Shown: positions 52,826-62,637 of the stretch, piece after piece
How positions within the stretch are numbered: position 1 is the stretch's first letter
Layout of the letters: each line of letters begins with the position of its first letter
Assembly (NCBI RefSeq): GCF_008086345.1
Contig: NZ_CP043006.1
Span: 556,032-620,031, forward strand
DNA: 64,000 nucleotides
Reading direction: 5' to 3'
From: Chitinophaga sp. XS-30
Lineage (GTDB): Bacteria > Bacteroidota > Bacteroidia > Chitinophagales > Chitinophagaceae
Program-made: the position numbers and the translations under genes
The notes under the pieces: model-generated
Seen by the model: the letters and a program-made list of their open reading frames with translations, nothing else
What the model was told of the DNA's origin: nothing
Databases searched by the model: none

Positions 52826-53341
52826 TTATTTTTTGACTCCCAGGGATTTAAGAATGTCTTCGCTCTTATCCAGTTTCGGATCGGAGAAAATAACGGTGAT
52901 ACCTTCTGACTTGTCCAGCACAAAGTCGTACATCCTGCTGGCAGCCAGCTTCTGAACGGCGTTGTAGATCTTGTCCTGTATCGGTTTCACCAGTTCCTCG
53001 CGTTTCTTGAACAGGTCTCCTTCATAGCCGAAACGTTGTTTCTGCAGGTCTTTTGCTTCTTTTTCCCGGGCAATGATCTCGTCTTCCCTTTTGCGTTTCA
53101 GGGCGTCGGTGAGCATTACGGATTCTGCCTGGTAGGATTTATACATCCTGTCCACTTCCTGGAACTTTGCGTCGATCTCTTTCTGCCACTGTTCTGCTAT
53201 CGCATCTATCTTCTTCTGGGCTTCCGAATAGTCCGGAATGCTTTCGAGGATATACTTGGTGTCGATCACGCAATACCGCTGCGCCAAAGCTCCGAATACC
53301 GTCCCTAAAACCAAAGCGGCCGTAATGAATACTTTCTTCAT
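52826..53341 (-). CDS. OmpH/Skp family periplasmic chaperone (first copy)
   Basis: 171 residues with a signal peptide (KKVFITAALVLGTVFGALAQ) and the Skp pattern RYCVIDTKYILESIPDYSEA, then a charged coiled coil with KRKREDEIIAREKEAKDLQK, ending in a beta-forming C-terminus. It lies 88 bp after the bamA stop and 56 bp before the second copy. It should deliver outer-membrane proteins to BamA. Confidence 0.9.
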   Translation of the reverse strand: MKKVFITAALVLGTVFGALAQRYCVIDTKYILESIPDYSEAQKKIDAIAEQWQKEIDAKFQEVDRMYKSYQAESVMLTDALKRKREDEIIAREKEAKDLQKQRFGYEGDLFKKREELVKPIQDKIYNAVQKLAASRMYDFVLDKSEGITVIFSDPKLDKSEDILKSLGVKK

Positions 53342-53429
53342 GAGAAAAAGGTTTACTGGTCTTATTGCTTATACCAAACGTAATACTGCAACTGGTATTA
53401 CGCAGGCTACGCAATATATAATAAATATT

Positions 53430-56174
53430 TTATTCCGGTTCAAAGCCGAGCATGAAGGTAAATTTAGCTGCATCCTTCATCCCGTTCCCCGGTCTTAACC
53501 TATCCAATCCTATGCCATAGTCGAAACCAAGGAGGCCGAACATCGGCAGATAGAAGCGCGCACCCACGCCCACAGAGCGACGCAGCCGGAAGGGGTCGTA
53601 CTCTTTGAAGTCACGGTAACCGTTTGCGGCTTCCATGAACAACAGGCCAAAAATGGTTGAACTGGGGTTCAGACTGAAGGGATAGCGCAGTTCAACCACA
53701 TATTTGTTGAACATCGAGAAGCCGGAGTAACCTGCGGGCGGCGCTGTGCTTTCCGGGTTGAGTTTCGGGTTCGATGTATAATATACAGGATAACCACGTT
53801 GTGAAATGATATCACGGTCATATACGGCAAAGTTGCTCAGACCATCGCCACCCAGCTCAAAGCGGCCGAAGGGCGAGAGGTTGGTACGATCGTTATACCG
53901 GCCAACGTAACCGAACTTGGCGGCAACTTTCAGTACCAGCGATTTATTGTCAGCGCCACGGGGGCGGCTGAGGGGAACGTACCATTCGGCGTTCAACCGG
54001 TATTTCTGGTACTCGATAAATTTAAACTGGTCGCGGATCGGTTCCTTGGTGTAGTCCCTGTCCGGATTGAAGAGGGAATACGGCGGCGTGAACTGCCCGA
54101 AGAGCATGAAGCTGGAGCCGCTGCGCGGGAAGATCTGCTGGTCTACCGAAGAACGTGCGAGCGTGAGGCGCAAGCTCAGGTTATTGGATACCCCGTTATC
54201 GAAACCTTCCAGGCCGAAGTAGTTGAAATCTTTCAGCTGATAGCGCTGATAGTTGATCGCGTACATCAGGGAGAACCAGTCATCCGGCCATTTCAGCTGT
54301 TTGCCGAGTGAAACAGAACCGCCGAGTACGCGGAAATAGGCGCCTGGATTGTTTACCGGCTGATTGTAATATTCCGCGAAGGCGTTCGGGTTCTGGTAGG
54401 TGCTGTAGAAACTCACCGAGAAGGGGTTCCTTTTTTTGCCACCCAGCCAGGGTTCTGTAAATGAGAAGTTATAGGAGCGGTATGCTTTACCATTGGAGGA
54501 GATACGTACGCTCAGCTTCTGGCCGTCGCCGCTGGGCAGCGGGTCCAAGGTCTCTTTCCTGAAAATATTACGGAGGGAGAAGTTATTGAAAGTCACCCCG
54601 AGTGTACCGGTAAGGCCGATATAACCGCCCCATCCGGCAGAAAGTTCCAGCTGGTCGTTGGCTCTTTCTTCCACTTTATAGTCGATATCCACGGTACCGT
54701 CCGCTACGTTCGGCACGGGATTGATACCGATGGTCTCCGGGTTGAAGAAGCCAAGCTGGGATATTTCGCGCTGCGAACGGATAAGGTTCTGGCGGCTGAA
54801 CTTGTCGCCAGGCAGCGTACGCAGCTCACGGCGGATCACATGCTCATTCGTTTTTTCGTTACCGGCGATGCGGATATCCTTGATGGTGGCCTGGGGGCCT
54901 TCCTGGATGCGTATTTCGTAGTCGATGGTATCTCCACGGATGCCTACTTCCACAGGATCTACCTGGAAGAACAGGTAACCATCATCCATGTAAAGGCTGC
55001 CGAGGTCTCCGCCTTCAGGGCCGGGAGGGTTGCCGAGGCGTTTGCTCAGCAGCTCCAGGTTGTAGATATCGCCCTTTTTGATGCCGAGCACGCGGGACAG
55101 GATGGTATCATTATATACGGTGTTCCCTCTCCAGGCAATATCCCCGAAGTAGTATTTCTTTCCTTCCTCGATCATCATCTCGATGTTGAGATTGCCTTTG
55201 AGGGAAGGATAGGTAGTATCTTTCATGATCTGCGCATCCCTGAAACCGCGGGAGTTGTAGAATGCGATGATCTTTTCCTTGTCTTCCTGGTATTTGGTGT
55301 CGTTGAATTTTGCAGAGGAGAAGAGTTTGAAGCGGAAATAGGGGTCCAGGGCTTCCAGCGTTTTGGTGGCGGACAGCCAGCCGAGATCCTTCCAGTAGTC
55401 CATTTTATATTCCGTGCTGTCCTGCCATGCATCGGCATTGTCAGGATACAGGGTGAAACGGCTGGTTTCCTTGGTCCCTTTCATTTTCTTTTTGATGGAC
55501 TTGTCGCCTATGTTGCCGTTGCCTACGATATGGATATCGTTGGTGCGCACCTTGCTGCCTTTGCTGACATGAAAGATAACGGTGGCGGAGTTGATGGCCG
55601 GCGGCGGGTCCTTCTTTTCTTCCATGCGAACGGTTACGTTACGGAAACCTTTCTCTGCATAATATTTGGTCACAACGGAAACCGTGTTCTGGGCGAGTGC
55701 TTCCGTTACCACGCTGCCTTTGCGCAGGGCGGCCTTGGTGGTCAGTTCGTCCGCCTCGGTTTTCTTGATGCCTTTGAAGGAGAAGCTGGACATGCGGGGT
55801 TTTTCCGCCAGTTCTATTTCCAGCCAGATCTTTGATCCTTCTATTTTAGTGATGTAAATAGCGATGTTGGAGAATAACCGCTGCCCCCAGAGGCTCTGGA
55901 TGGCTTTGGCGAAATGATCTCCCGGAAGCACCACCTTGTCTCCTACGGCAAGGCCGGAAAGGGACAGCAGCAGGGACTTGTCGAGGAATTCAGTACCGGT
56001 GACGGCGATGTCGGCAATTTCGTACTGCTGCGGACTGGCCATGCTGAAAGGGCTGATATCCGCCGGACGGGCTTCCGGAGCGGGAACAGTATCCCTTTGC
56101 TGGGCGCGCGCTGTCAACCCCGCGCTGCAACATAAAACTACGGCCAGTAGGCTTCTAGGAAACAATTTCTTCAT
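53430..56174 (-). CDS. bamA: Outer-membrane protein assembly factor BamA
   Basis: 914 residues. A signal peptide (about 1-25, ending LTARAQ) is followed by five POTRA-like repeats (about 50-480) and a C-terminal Omp85 barrel (about 500-914). It inserts barrel proteins into the outer membrane. Visible parts are IADIAVTGTEFLDKSLLLSL, DIRIAGNEKTNEHVIRRELR at POTRA5, GGDGLSNFAVYDRDIISQRG in the barrel, and the closing FTFMLGFEPE. The start overlaps the end of uppS by 20 bases, a conserved arrangement in the phylum. Confidence 0.95.
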   Translation of the reverse strand: MKKLFPRSLLAVVLCCSAGLTARAQQRDTVPAPEARPADISPFSMASPQQYEIADIAVTGTEFLDKSLLLSLSGLAVGDKVVLPGDHFAKAIQSLWGQRLFSNIAIYITKIEGSKIWLEIELAEKPRMSSFSFKGIKKTEADELTTKAALRKGSVVTEALAQNTVSVVTKYYAEKGFRNVTVRMEEKKDPPPAINSATVIFHVSKGSKVRTNDIHIVGNGNIGDKSIKKKMKGTKETSRFTLYPDNADAWQDSTEYKMDYWKDLGWLSATKTLEALDPYFRFKLFSSAKFNDTKYQEDKEKIIAFYNSRGFRDAQIMKDTTYPSLKGNLNIEMMIEEGKKYYFGDIAWRGNTVYNDTILSRVLGIKKGDIYNLELLSKRLGNPPGPEGGDLGSLYMDDGYLFFQVDPVEVGIRGDTIDYEIRIQEGPQATIKDIRIAGNEKTNEHVIRRELRTLPGDKFSRQNLIRSQREISQLGFFNPETIGINPVPNVADGTVDIDYKVEERANDQLELSAGWGGYIGLTGTLGVTFNNFSLRNIFRKETLDPLPSGDGQKLSVRISSNGKAYRSYNFSFTEPWLGGKKRNPFSVSFYSTYQNPNAFAEYYNQPVNNPGAYFRVLGGSVSLGKQLKWPDDWFSLMYAINYQRYQLKDFNYFGLEGFDNGVSNNLSLRLTLARSSVDQQIFPRSGSSFMLFGQFTPPYSLFNPDRDYTKEPIRDQFKFIEYQKYRLNAEWYVPLSRPRGADNKSLVLKVAAKFGYVGRYNDRTNLSPFGRFELGGDGLSNFAVYDRDIISQRGYPVYYTSNPKLNPESTAPPAGYSGFSMFNKYVVELRYPFSLNPSSTIFGLLFMEAANGYRDFKEYDPFRLRRSVGVGARFYLPMFGLLGFDYGIGLDRLRPGNGMKDAAKFTFMLGFEPE

Positions 56175-56916
56175 TCTGCTGTATTTGTTCGCTTGTTTTG
56201 CCGAATCTACGTTCTCTGGTTTGATAATTCAAGATGGCTTCGTATAGGTTCTCTTTGCGGAAATCAGGCCAGCGGGTATTGGTAAAATATAATTCCGCGT
56301 AGGCCAGTTGATACAATAAGAAGTTGCTTATACGGTGTTCGCCGCTGGTGCGGATCATTAATTCCGGGTCCGGCAACCCTGCGGTGCATAGGTATTTTTC
56401 CCATATCTCTGATGTAACCTCGTCCGGGTTCAGTTTACCGGCCTGCGCATCCTTTGCGATACTGCGCGCGGCCTGCAATATTTCCCAGCGGGCACTGTAA
56501 CTCAGCGCCATAACGAGATTGAGGCCTGTATTCGGAGCAGTGATGTCCATAGCTTCTTTCAGCTCCCGCAGGCAGCTTCCAGGCAGCATGGTCATATCAC
56601 CGATCACGTGCAGGCGTATGTTATTTTTGTTAAGTGTACTCACCTCCTTGCGGATGGTTGTTACCAGCAGCTCCATTATCCCGTTCACTTCGTACACCGG
56701 CCGATCCCAGTTCTCCGTAGAAAATGCGTATAAAGTAAGGTATTCGATGCCCAGTTCGGCACAACCTTCCACGATATCCCGCACACTTTCTACTCCCTGA
56801 TGATGCCCGTAAAGCCGATCCTGCCCCCTTTCTTTGGCCCATCGTCCATTACCATCCATGATAATAGCGATATGGCGTGGCAGTCGTTGCAGGTCCAGTT
56901 GATCCTTCAAACTCAT
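56155..56916 (-). CDS. uppS: Isoprenyl transferase (undecaprenyl diphosphate synthase)
   Basis: 253 residues. It condenses IPP onto FPP to make C55-PP, the lipid carrier for peptidoglycan and for the O-antigen type polymers encoded at the other end of the window. Motifs: HIAIIMDGNGRWAKERG with the catalytic Asp, then ELGIEYLTLYAFSTENWDRP and the C-terminal LPDPELMIRTSGEHRISNFL. Cytoplasmic, membrane-associated. It overlaps the bamA start. Confidence 0.97.
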   Translation of the reverse strand: MSLKDQLDLQRLPRHIAIIMDGNGRWAKERGQDRLYGHHQGVESVRDIVEGCAELGIEYLTLYAFSTENWDRPVYEVNGIMELLVTTIRKEVSTLNKNNIRLHVIGDMTMLPGSCLRELKEAMDITAPNTGLNLVMALSYSARWEILQAARSIAKDAQAGKLNPDEVTSEIWEKYLCTAGLPDPELMIRTSGEHRISNFLLYQLAYAELYFTNTRWPDFRKENLYEAILNYQTRERRFGKTSEQIQQNEEIVS

Positions 56917-57079
56917 GACTATTCAGGCGCGTTAAAACAGATTTACTAAAAGTGTGCAAAGATACAAAAATAACTTTATGCCCTTTCCGGCAAAGGGTAT
57001 CAGGTGGTTTTAACGTAGTTTTAACGGGAAAGGCGGCCAATAACGGCTTCCATGGCCTGTAAACGCCCGCTGCGCCTGC

Positions 57080-57943
57080 CTAGAACTTGCAGCGGTAAGA
57101 AGTGAAGAGAATACCCAGTGTCAGCTCAATGGTCGCAAACTGGTCCTTATCCCTGCTATTTCCCCGCTGACGTCCCGCTACACCTATGGGCGTACCGGTA
57201 ACATTGGAACGGTCCTGCAGGATGGCGGCCATGGTAGGGCTTCCATCCGGCCGCAGCGCAAAGGCGTCAATACCCACATAGGTGGTGCTGACATCATCCA
57301 GATAATCCGTCTGCGTAAAGCGGAAAAGTACTTCCAGCCCAAGGTTCAGCCGCCGGCTAAGACTGTATTTCACACCTCCGCCCATCAACCAGGCATAAGA
57401 GAAAAGGGAATATGGCTTGCGCTCAGGGTAAGCTGCAGTGCCCTGCCCTTCTGTATGCATGGGCTGCAGAAAGTATTTTTCATCATTATAATAAGCATAG
57501 GGATTAAAATGGAAGGCGGACAGGCCGAGGGTCAGATAAGGAGAAAAGCGGTAATCGTCGCTCCCCGGCTCAAAACGGAAGAAATTGAAATCCCCCTGCA
57601 AAGCGAGTTCAAAAATGTCTGAATTGAAGCTCAGGTTCCGCCTTTGCTGAAACTCGTTGCTGCTGTAAACATCGGAATACCCAAGTTGCATAAAGCGGAA
57701 ATGGGCGCGCGCGCCCACATAATCGTTGAAATACTTCCGGTAAAAGATCCCGACGGCCGGTTTTACGGCCTGGAGGCCCGTACTGGTGTTGATATCCCCG
57801 AAATAATGCGCGCCACCTGCGGTAAAGCCAAGCTCTCCTACATAGCTCATCTCCTGCTGGGCCTTCACCTTCCCGGTAAAGGCGCCGGCCAACAGGGCGG
57901 TCACGACCAGTAAAATCCTGAAATGAATACGCTTGTGCTGCAT
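57080..57943 (-). CDS. DUF6089-like outer-membrane beta-barrel protein
   Basis: 287 residues from the ATG at 57943 (an ATG at 57979 would add twelve). A signal peptide (HFRILLVVTALLAGAFTGKV to about residue 28) precedes a small barrel-like protein: MSYVGELGFTAGGAHYFGDI near its start, NFFRFEPGSDDYRFSPYLTL mid-way, and the final LTLGILFTSYRCKF. The GxxxGxAHYxGD opening is the mark of a Bacteroidota family usually lying between nadK and uppS/bamA, as here. Function is unknown; the location suggests an envelope role tied to BamA. Confidence 0.78.
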   Translation of the reverse strand: MQHKRIHFRILLVVTALLAGAFTGKVKAQQEMSYVGELGFTAGGAHYFGDINTSTGLQAVKPAVGIFYRKYFNDYVGARAHFRFMQLGYSDVYSSNEFQQRRNLSFNSDIFELALQGDFNFFRFEPGSDDYRFSPYLTLGLSAFHFNPYAYYNDEKYFLQPMHTEGQGTAAYPERKPYSLFSYAWLMGGGVKYSLSRRLNLGLEVLFRFTQTDYLDDVSTTYVGIDAFALRPDGSPTMAAILQDRSNVTGTPIGVAGRQRGNSRDKDQFATIELTLGILFTSYRCKF

Positions 57944-58087
57944 AAATATCCCTAAAAACGTAAAATAAGGCATTTTCATCTGTACAGGCCGTTGTTTTTC
58001 ATTGGCCGGGCGGCAAATTGAATAAATAATAAATTGTTTGTCAGATAGTTATGCTGTATTTCGCATCCTAAAAAAGGATAACAACGC

Positions 58088-58978
58088 TCACTTCCTTCCG
58101 GCATTGCGGGTATCGATGCCCCATAACAGCTTGTTCCGCAGGGTATGCAGAAAATTCCCCTCATTCAGTCTTAACAGGCTGATGGAGAAATCTTCCCTTT
58201 TTACGGCGAGCTGCACCCGGTTATCGATCACTTCCATCCGGGAATCGAGCGTACAGAGGAACTGGTCGCTGCGGCCTTCCACTTCAAAAGAGATCACATG
58301 GTCATCCGGAACGATGATGGGCCTTACGTTCAGGTTATGCGGGGAAACCGGGGTGATCACAAAACTGGCTGCTTCGGGAAATACGATAGGCCCGCCGCAG
58401 CTGAGGGAATAACCGGTTGATCCTGTGGGTGTTGCCACGATCAGGCCATCCGCCCAGTAGGTATTGAGGAACTCTCCGTTCAGGTAAGTATGTATCTTGA
58501 CCATGGCGGAGGTATCTTTCTTGTGAATGGTGAATTCATTCAGCGCGTAGGGCACTTCGCCGAACAGGGGAATGCTGGCGTCCAGGTGGATGAGCGACCT
58601 TTTGTCCACCACATAACTGCGGCTGACAAGGGCATCCACGATCTCGTGGATCTCGTCCCTGCCGATGCCGGCGAGGAAGCCCAGCCGCCCGAAGTTCACC
58701 CCCATCACCGGAATGTTCTTGTCCCGGACAAAACTCACCGTATCCAGCAGGGTGCCGTCGCCTCCCAGGCTCACCAGGAACTCTATCCTGCCATCCAGGT
58801 CCTCTGCACGGGAAAAGGTATCTGCATCTGCCGTCAGTTTCACATGCGGGCGCAGCTCCCTGTAAAAGGGCTCATATATTACCGGTGTGATCTCCTGGCG
58901 TTTCAGTTCATCCAGCAACAATTGTACATCTTCCAGGTCTTCTTTGACAAAACCGCGGCTGTAAAGGGCTACGTGCAT
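58088..58978 (-). CDS. nadK: NAD kinase
   Basis: 296 residues. It phosphorylates NAD to NADP. Motifs: the glycine-rich LGGDGTLLD near residue 75, NEFTIHKKDTSAMVKIHTYL, and ATPTGSTGYSLSCGGPI. The N-terminus begins MHVALYSRGFVKEDLED, a normal family start. It lies 20 bp after the Omp85-like gene on the same strand, inside a conserved envelope cluster. Confidence 0.96.
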   Translation of the reverse strand: MHVALYSRGFVKEDLEDVQLLLDELKRQEITPVIYEPFYRELRPHVKLTADADTFSRAEDLDGRIEFLVSLGGDGTLLDTVSFVRDKNIPVMGVNFGRLGFLAGIGRDEIHEIVDALVSRSYVVDKRSLIHLDASIPLFGEVPYALNEFTIHKKDTSAMVKIHTYLNGEFLNTYWADGLIVATPTGSTGYSLSCGGPIVFPEAASFVITPVSPHNLNVRPIIVPDDHVISFEVEGRSDQFLCTLDSRMEVIDNRVQLAVKREDFSISLLRLNEGNFLHTLRNKLLWGIDTRNAGRK

Positions 58979-58998
58979 TTTTAATTTTGTGGTTCGTG

Positions 58999-60408
58999 TT
59001 ACATATCCAGCTTAGCGTGCAAAAATAAACCTTTTTCTCCCAATTGATTGATGCTGTATTCAAAGCGGATACAGGCATCGTAGAAGGATACCACATCAAG
59101 ACCAATGCCTCCGGTGTATAACATCCTGTTATTCAGGATGCCGTTGCGCGTCATCCTGGAATAGACATAGCCCATATCCCCGTATGCTTTTGCCAGCACC
59201 CGGATGGGCAGGCTGCTGAATTTCTTCGGCACTATAGGCAGGTTCACCCTGAAGTTGAGCAATTCCCGGCGGAGAGTGGATTTGAGGATAAAAAAGCTGG
59301 TGCCGTCCACCACATAATATTCCAGCCCGCGCAGGTAGTCATCGCCATAACCCATCGCGCGTACGCCGGCATAAGGCTGTATGTCGGGGAATTTCGCCTG
59401 TCCAAGTACGCCGAGGGCGCCATATGTTTTCCTCGCCAGTTCCCAGTATTTGATGGCGCGTACGCGGAATTTAACATAATCAATATCGCTTAGCGGCCCG
59501 ATGCCGGTCTTGAGCACTTCGCCCTGCAACATGGTCCCTTTCAGCGGATACTGCCAGCTGTCCGCCTGAATGTAATTGAAACGGTAAGCCAGATCAAGGT
59601 GCCGGACCTCCTTTCTGGCATTCCCGAGGTAATCCGGATTGAGGATGACCACCGAATCGTTCACCGTTTCATTGTTATATGACATGGAGAGCTGGTGCCG
59701 CGTGGAGATCGCCTTGCGATAGGAGTAAGTGATGCCGAACTGGAACTGGCGGCGCAGGAAATCATCCTGCCGGAAAAACTGCTGTTTGTTGGCATCCGAT
59801 ATATAGTTAAGTTCACGGTTCCGGCTATACGATACTACGAAGCCGATGCCATGCCGGAAACGTTTATCGATATACGGGAGGTTGTACCCGAGCAGGAACC
59901 GCTGCGTGTAGCCAACAGTGACATCTGCGTAGATATCGTCGTTCCGGCCGGTAAGATTGTCCTGGAACGCCTTTACGCCCACATTCACACGTTTGAGGCT
60001 CCTGTTCTGCTCCACCCACCATTGGTTGAAATTCCGGTCCGCCAGTTTGAAAATGGGGAATGCGAAGAGGTACCAGCGTTCCCATACTTCAAATACCACG
60101 TCGGCTTCCTGGCCTTCCCAGTTCTTTACATTGGCCGTGGCGTTGAGGAAAAGAGAGGTATTGAGCAGCTGTTTGCGGCTGCTTTCAAGCGTTTCACCGA
60201 GCACATTGAGATAAATGGTATCGCCGGGCCTGACGGGAAGCTCTCTCAGGATGATGGAGGTACGCGTTTTTTTGTTGCCCTGTACGACCACATGGCGTAC
60301 CACCATGTACGCGGCTTCCTGTACCGGAGGGTTTTCCACCTGCGCCAGCACGGGTAAGGCAAACAGCAGGCATAACCATATGCCGTAAATGTGGAGGACA
60401 ACGCGCAT
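58999..60408 (-). CDS. Omp85-superfamily protein with a single POTRA
   Basis: 469 residues. A signal peptide (IWLCLLFALPVLAQ, about 9-22) is followed by one POTRA domain (about 38-112, VVRHVVVQGNKKTRTSIILR) and a predicted beta barrel (about 150-469) with the closing GEKGLFLHAKLDM. It is a small BamA/TamA relative; such proteins can be outer-membrane export or lipid-related barrels, but the substrate is unknown. It lies between CBS and nadK genes upstream of bamA in the transcript, so it is expressed with the assembly machinery. Confidence 0.8.
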   Translation of the reverse strand: MRVVLHIYGIWLCLLFALPVLAQVENPPVQEAAYMVVRHVVVQGNKKTRTSIILRELPVRPGDTIYLNVLGETLESSRKQLLNTSLFLNATANVKNWEGQEADVVFEVWERWYLFAFPIFKLADRNFNQWWVEQNRSLKRVNVGVKAFQDNLTGRNDDIYADVTVGYTQRFLLGYNLPYIDKRFRHGIGFVVSYSRNRELNYISDANKQQFFRQDDFLRRQFQFGITYSYRKAISTRHQLSMSYNNETVNDSVVILNPDYLGNARKEVRHLDLAYRFNYIQADSWQYPLKGTMLQGEVLKTGIGPLSDIDYVKFRVRAIKYWELARKTYGALGVLGQAKFPDIQPYAGVRAMGYGDDYLRGLEYYVVDGTSFFILKSTLRRELLNFRVNLPIVPKKFSSLPIRVLAKAYGDMGYVYSRMTRNGILNNRMLYTGGIGLDVVSFYDACIRFEYSINQLGEKGLFLHAKLDM

Positions 60409-60452
60409 GCGGGAGTGGTAGGTTCGCTTTAAAAATAAGGTATTTGGGGAAA

Positions 60453-61115
60453 TTACATACTGATGTAATTCATCAGCAGGTCATAATTCTTTTTGAGAAG
60501 ATCTTCTTCCAGTTCTTCGCTGAACATGTATTTGATGACGTAGTTGAAGCGTTCGAAGGTGGCAACGAGGCCATGCAGTTCCTGGCGGTTCGTTTTAAGC
60601 AGCACCTCCAGCTTGCCGGTATTCGGGTTGGTGATCGTGTTCACGCTCAGCAGGGTTACATCATTGCTCTCTGCGATGCGAGCAATTTCACTGAGGCTGT
60701 AGTCCCGCGGTTCCACTTCCAGCACCAGCAGGCCGCCGGTTTCCTTTACGCCGTTCAACTGGGCGAGGATGGCGAGCAGGTTGTCTTTCGTGATCAGGCC
60801 GAGGTACTCATTGTCTTTTGAAACAACGGGAAGCACGGAGAGTTTCTGATCGTAAAAGAGCTTGAGGGCTTCGAAGAAGTGCGCGCCTTCCATGATGGCA
60901 GGCTTGAAAGTATGGTTGGGCGAGGTTTCCAGCAGCTGATCAGGATCTTCCCAGTCCATCACTTCTTCTTCTTCCACCAGCGCCAGGTATTTGCTATCCA
61001 CCACGATCGGCAATTGCGTGAGATGATATTCATTCATCAGCCGCAATGCTTTCGCGCCGGTATCCATCGGATGCAAGACCGGCACAATGGTAGATATGAG
61101 TTCCTGTGCCAACAT
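60453..61115 (-). CDS. CBS-domain protein
   Basis: 220 residues with two CBS motifs (about 1-60 and 70-125; PVLHPMDTGAKALRLMNEYH and LSVLPVVSKDNEYLGLITKD) and a C-terminal ACT-like part (about 135-205, LEVEPRDYSLSEIARIAESN). CBS pairs bind adenine nucleotides. No catalytic domain is visible, so it is a regulatory or sensor protein. It is the usual neighbour of nadK and the Omp85-like gene in this cluster, 44 bp from the latter. Confidence 0.85.
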   Translation of the reverse strand: MLAQELISTIVPVLHPMDTGAKALRLMNEYHLTQLPIVVDSKYLALVEEEEVMDWEDPDQLLETSPNHTFKPAIMEGAHFFEALKLFYDQKLSVLPVVSKDNEYLGLITKDNLLAILAQLNGVKETGGLLVLEVEPRDYSLSEIARIAESNDVTLLSVNTITNPNTGKLEVLLKTNRQELHGLVATFERFNYVIKYMFSEELEEDLLKKNYDLLMNYISM

Positions 61116-61227
61116 AATTGATCGTGTTTCTCCTGCAATAATAGCAAAGAATATTCCAATACCATGACACTTACGTGTTAAAAATTAAGGAATCACGGAG
61201 CAATGGTGCTGCAATAGGGATGAACGG

Positions 61228-62013
61228 TCAGCTGGCGCCGGCTTCTACGGTTTTGTTGTTGAGCCTTTTCAGGAAATCATGCATGATCCTGTTAAACTCG
61301 CCCGGGACTTCCATCATGGGCGCGTGACCGCATTTGTCGATGAAGTGCAGTTCAGAGTTAGGGATAAGTTTATGGAACTCTTCTCCCACCATTGGCGGAG
61401 TGATCGTATCATTATTGCCCCACACGAGCAATGTGGGCGTTGTGATGGTTTTCAGCTCTTCCCCGAGATTATGGCGGATAGCGGATTTGGCGAGCGTGAT
61501 GATCTTGATCACTTTCAGCCGGTTGCTGGTGATCTCGAACACTTCATCCACCAGTTCCTTGGTAGCCATGGCAGGATCGTAGAAGGTAAGCTCCGTTTTT
61601 TTCTGAATGTACTCGTAGTTGCCGCGTTTGGGATAGGTTTCCCCCATACCGTTCTCGAACAGGCCGGAACTGCCGGTAAGGATGAGGGATTTCACTCTTT
61701 CCGGGTGTTTGAGGATGTACACGAGGGCAACATGGCCGCCGAGAGAATTCCCCATCAGATGATAGTTGGCATAACCGCGGGTTTCAATGAATTTGTGCAC
61801 GTATTTGGCCAGGCCGCCTACGGAGGTTTCCAGGATATTCAGATCAAACAGGGGCAGCATGGGGATCACCACTTTGTAATGAGCCTTGAAATATTCCAGC
61901 AGGCCGCTGAAGTTACTCAGGGCGCCGAACAATCCATGCAGCAGAATTACCGGCTCTCCTTCACCTTCTTCAATGTACCTGAATTTACCCTGTGTTTTGA
62001 TTTCGTAATTCAT
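61228..62013 (-). CDS. Alpha/beta-fold hydrolase
   Basis: 261 residues. The catalytic triad can be located: nucleophile Ser in MGNSLGGHVALVY, Asp in VWGNNDTITPP, and His in DKCGHAPMMEVPG. The oxyanion loop is LLHGLFGALSNFS. It has no signal peptide, so it is cytoplasmic. Substrate unknown; the LFGALSNF start resembles esterases of the MhpC/BioH-like group. Confidence 0.88.
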   Translation of the reverse strand: MNYEIKTQGKFRYIEEGEGEPVILLHGLFGALSNFSGLLEYFKAHYKVVIPMLPLFDLNILETSVGGLAKYVHKFIETRGYANYHLMGNSLGGHVALVYILKHPERVKSLILTGSSGLFENGMGETYPKRGNYEYIQKKTELTFYDPAMATKELVDEVFEITSNRLKVIKIITLAKSAIRHNLGEELKTITTPTLLVWGNNDTITPPMVGEEFHKLIPNSELHFIDKCGHAPMMEVPGEFNRIMHDFLKRLNNKTVEAGAS

Positions 62014-62072
62014 TACCTATGCTTGAAGTCAATTTTGCGCTAAAATAATTCTTTTTCTTAATTCAAATAGTC

Positions 62073-62624
62073 TCAAAGATGAAGAGGTTGTGTGGGCAAT
62101 TCGCTCGCCGCATGCTCAAAAAAACCTTCCAGCTCACTGAATACATCGCGGAAAACCGGCAATACTTTGCCGATATGCTCCATAACCCAGGGCCCGAGCG
62201 GCTCTATCCACGCATAGACGGCCGATTGCAGCTTGATTTCAGGGCTGAGCCAGTACAGCTGATTGGCCAGCCATAACATCACGCTGTAAATGACCGTGTA
62301 CACGATACCGTAAAGCAGTATGCCGCCCAGCCGGTTCAGCCATCCCAGCATGGACCATTGCACGATCTTTTCGAGAAATGCAGCGCCGAGCCGCACAATG
62401 ATCACCACCACCAGGAAAATGGCGATAAAGCTGATCACCGGCCACCAACGGCCATGCATACCCGATTGTTCCAGATACGAGGCCAGAACGGCAGATAATT
62501 TCAGCGCCGCGGCCATCCCAAGTACAAACGCCACGAGGGAAAATACCGCTACGATCAGACCGCGGGTAAATCCCTTGTAGATGGCAAAGGCCAGGATAAT
62601 GGCAAACAGGATGTCGATGGCCAC
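62073..62624 (-). CDS. CvpA family membrane protein
   Basis: 183 residues with four membrane helices (about 1-20, 25-45, 65-90 and 100-120) and a soluble C-terminus. The start AIDILFAIILAFAIYKGFTR matches the CvpA/colicin V production family. Its role is unclear in general; it has been linked to cell-envelope stress and division. It lies 13 bp after the yqeY stop. Confidence 0.85.
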   Translation of the reverse strand: MAIDILFAIILAFAIYKGFTRGLIVAVFSLVAFVLGMAAALKLSAVLASYLEQSGMHGRWWPVISFIAIFLVVVIIVRLGAAFLEKIVQWSMLGWLNRLGGILLYGIVYTVIYSVMLWLANQLYWLSPEIKLQSAVYAWIEPLGPWVMEHIGKVLPVFRDVFSELEGFFEHAASELPTQPLHL

Positions 62625-62637
62625 GGGCCGGATTTGA

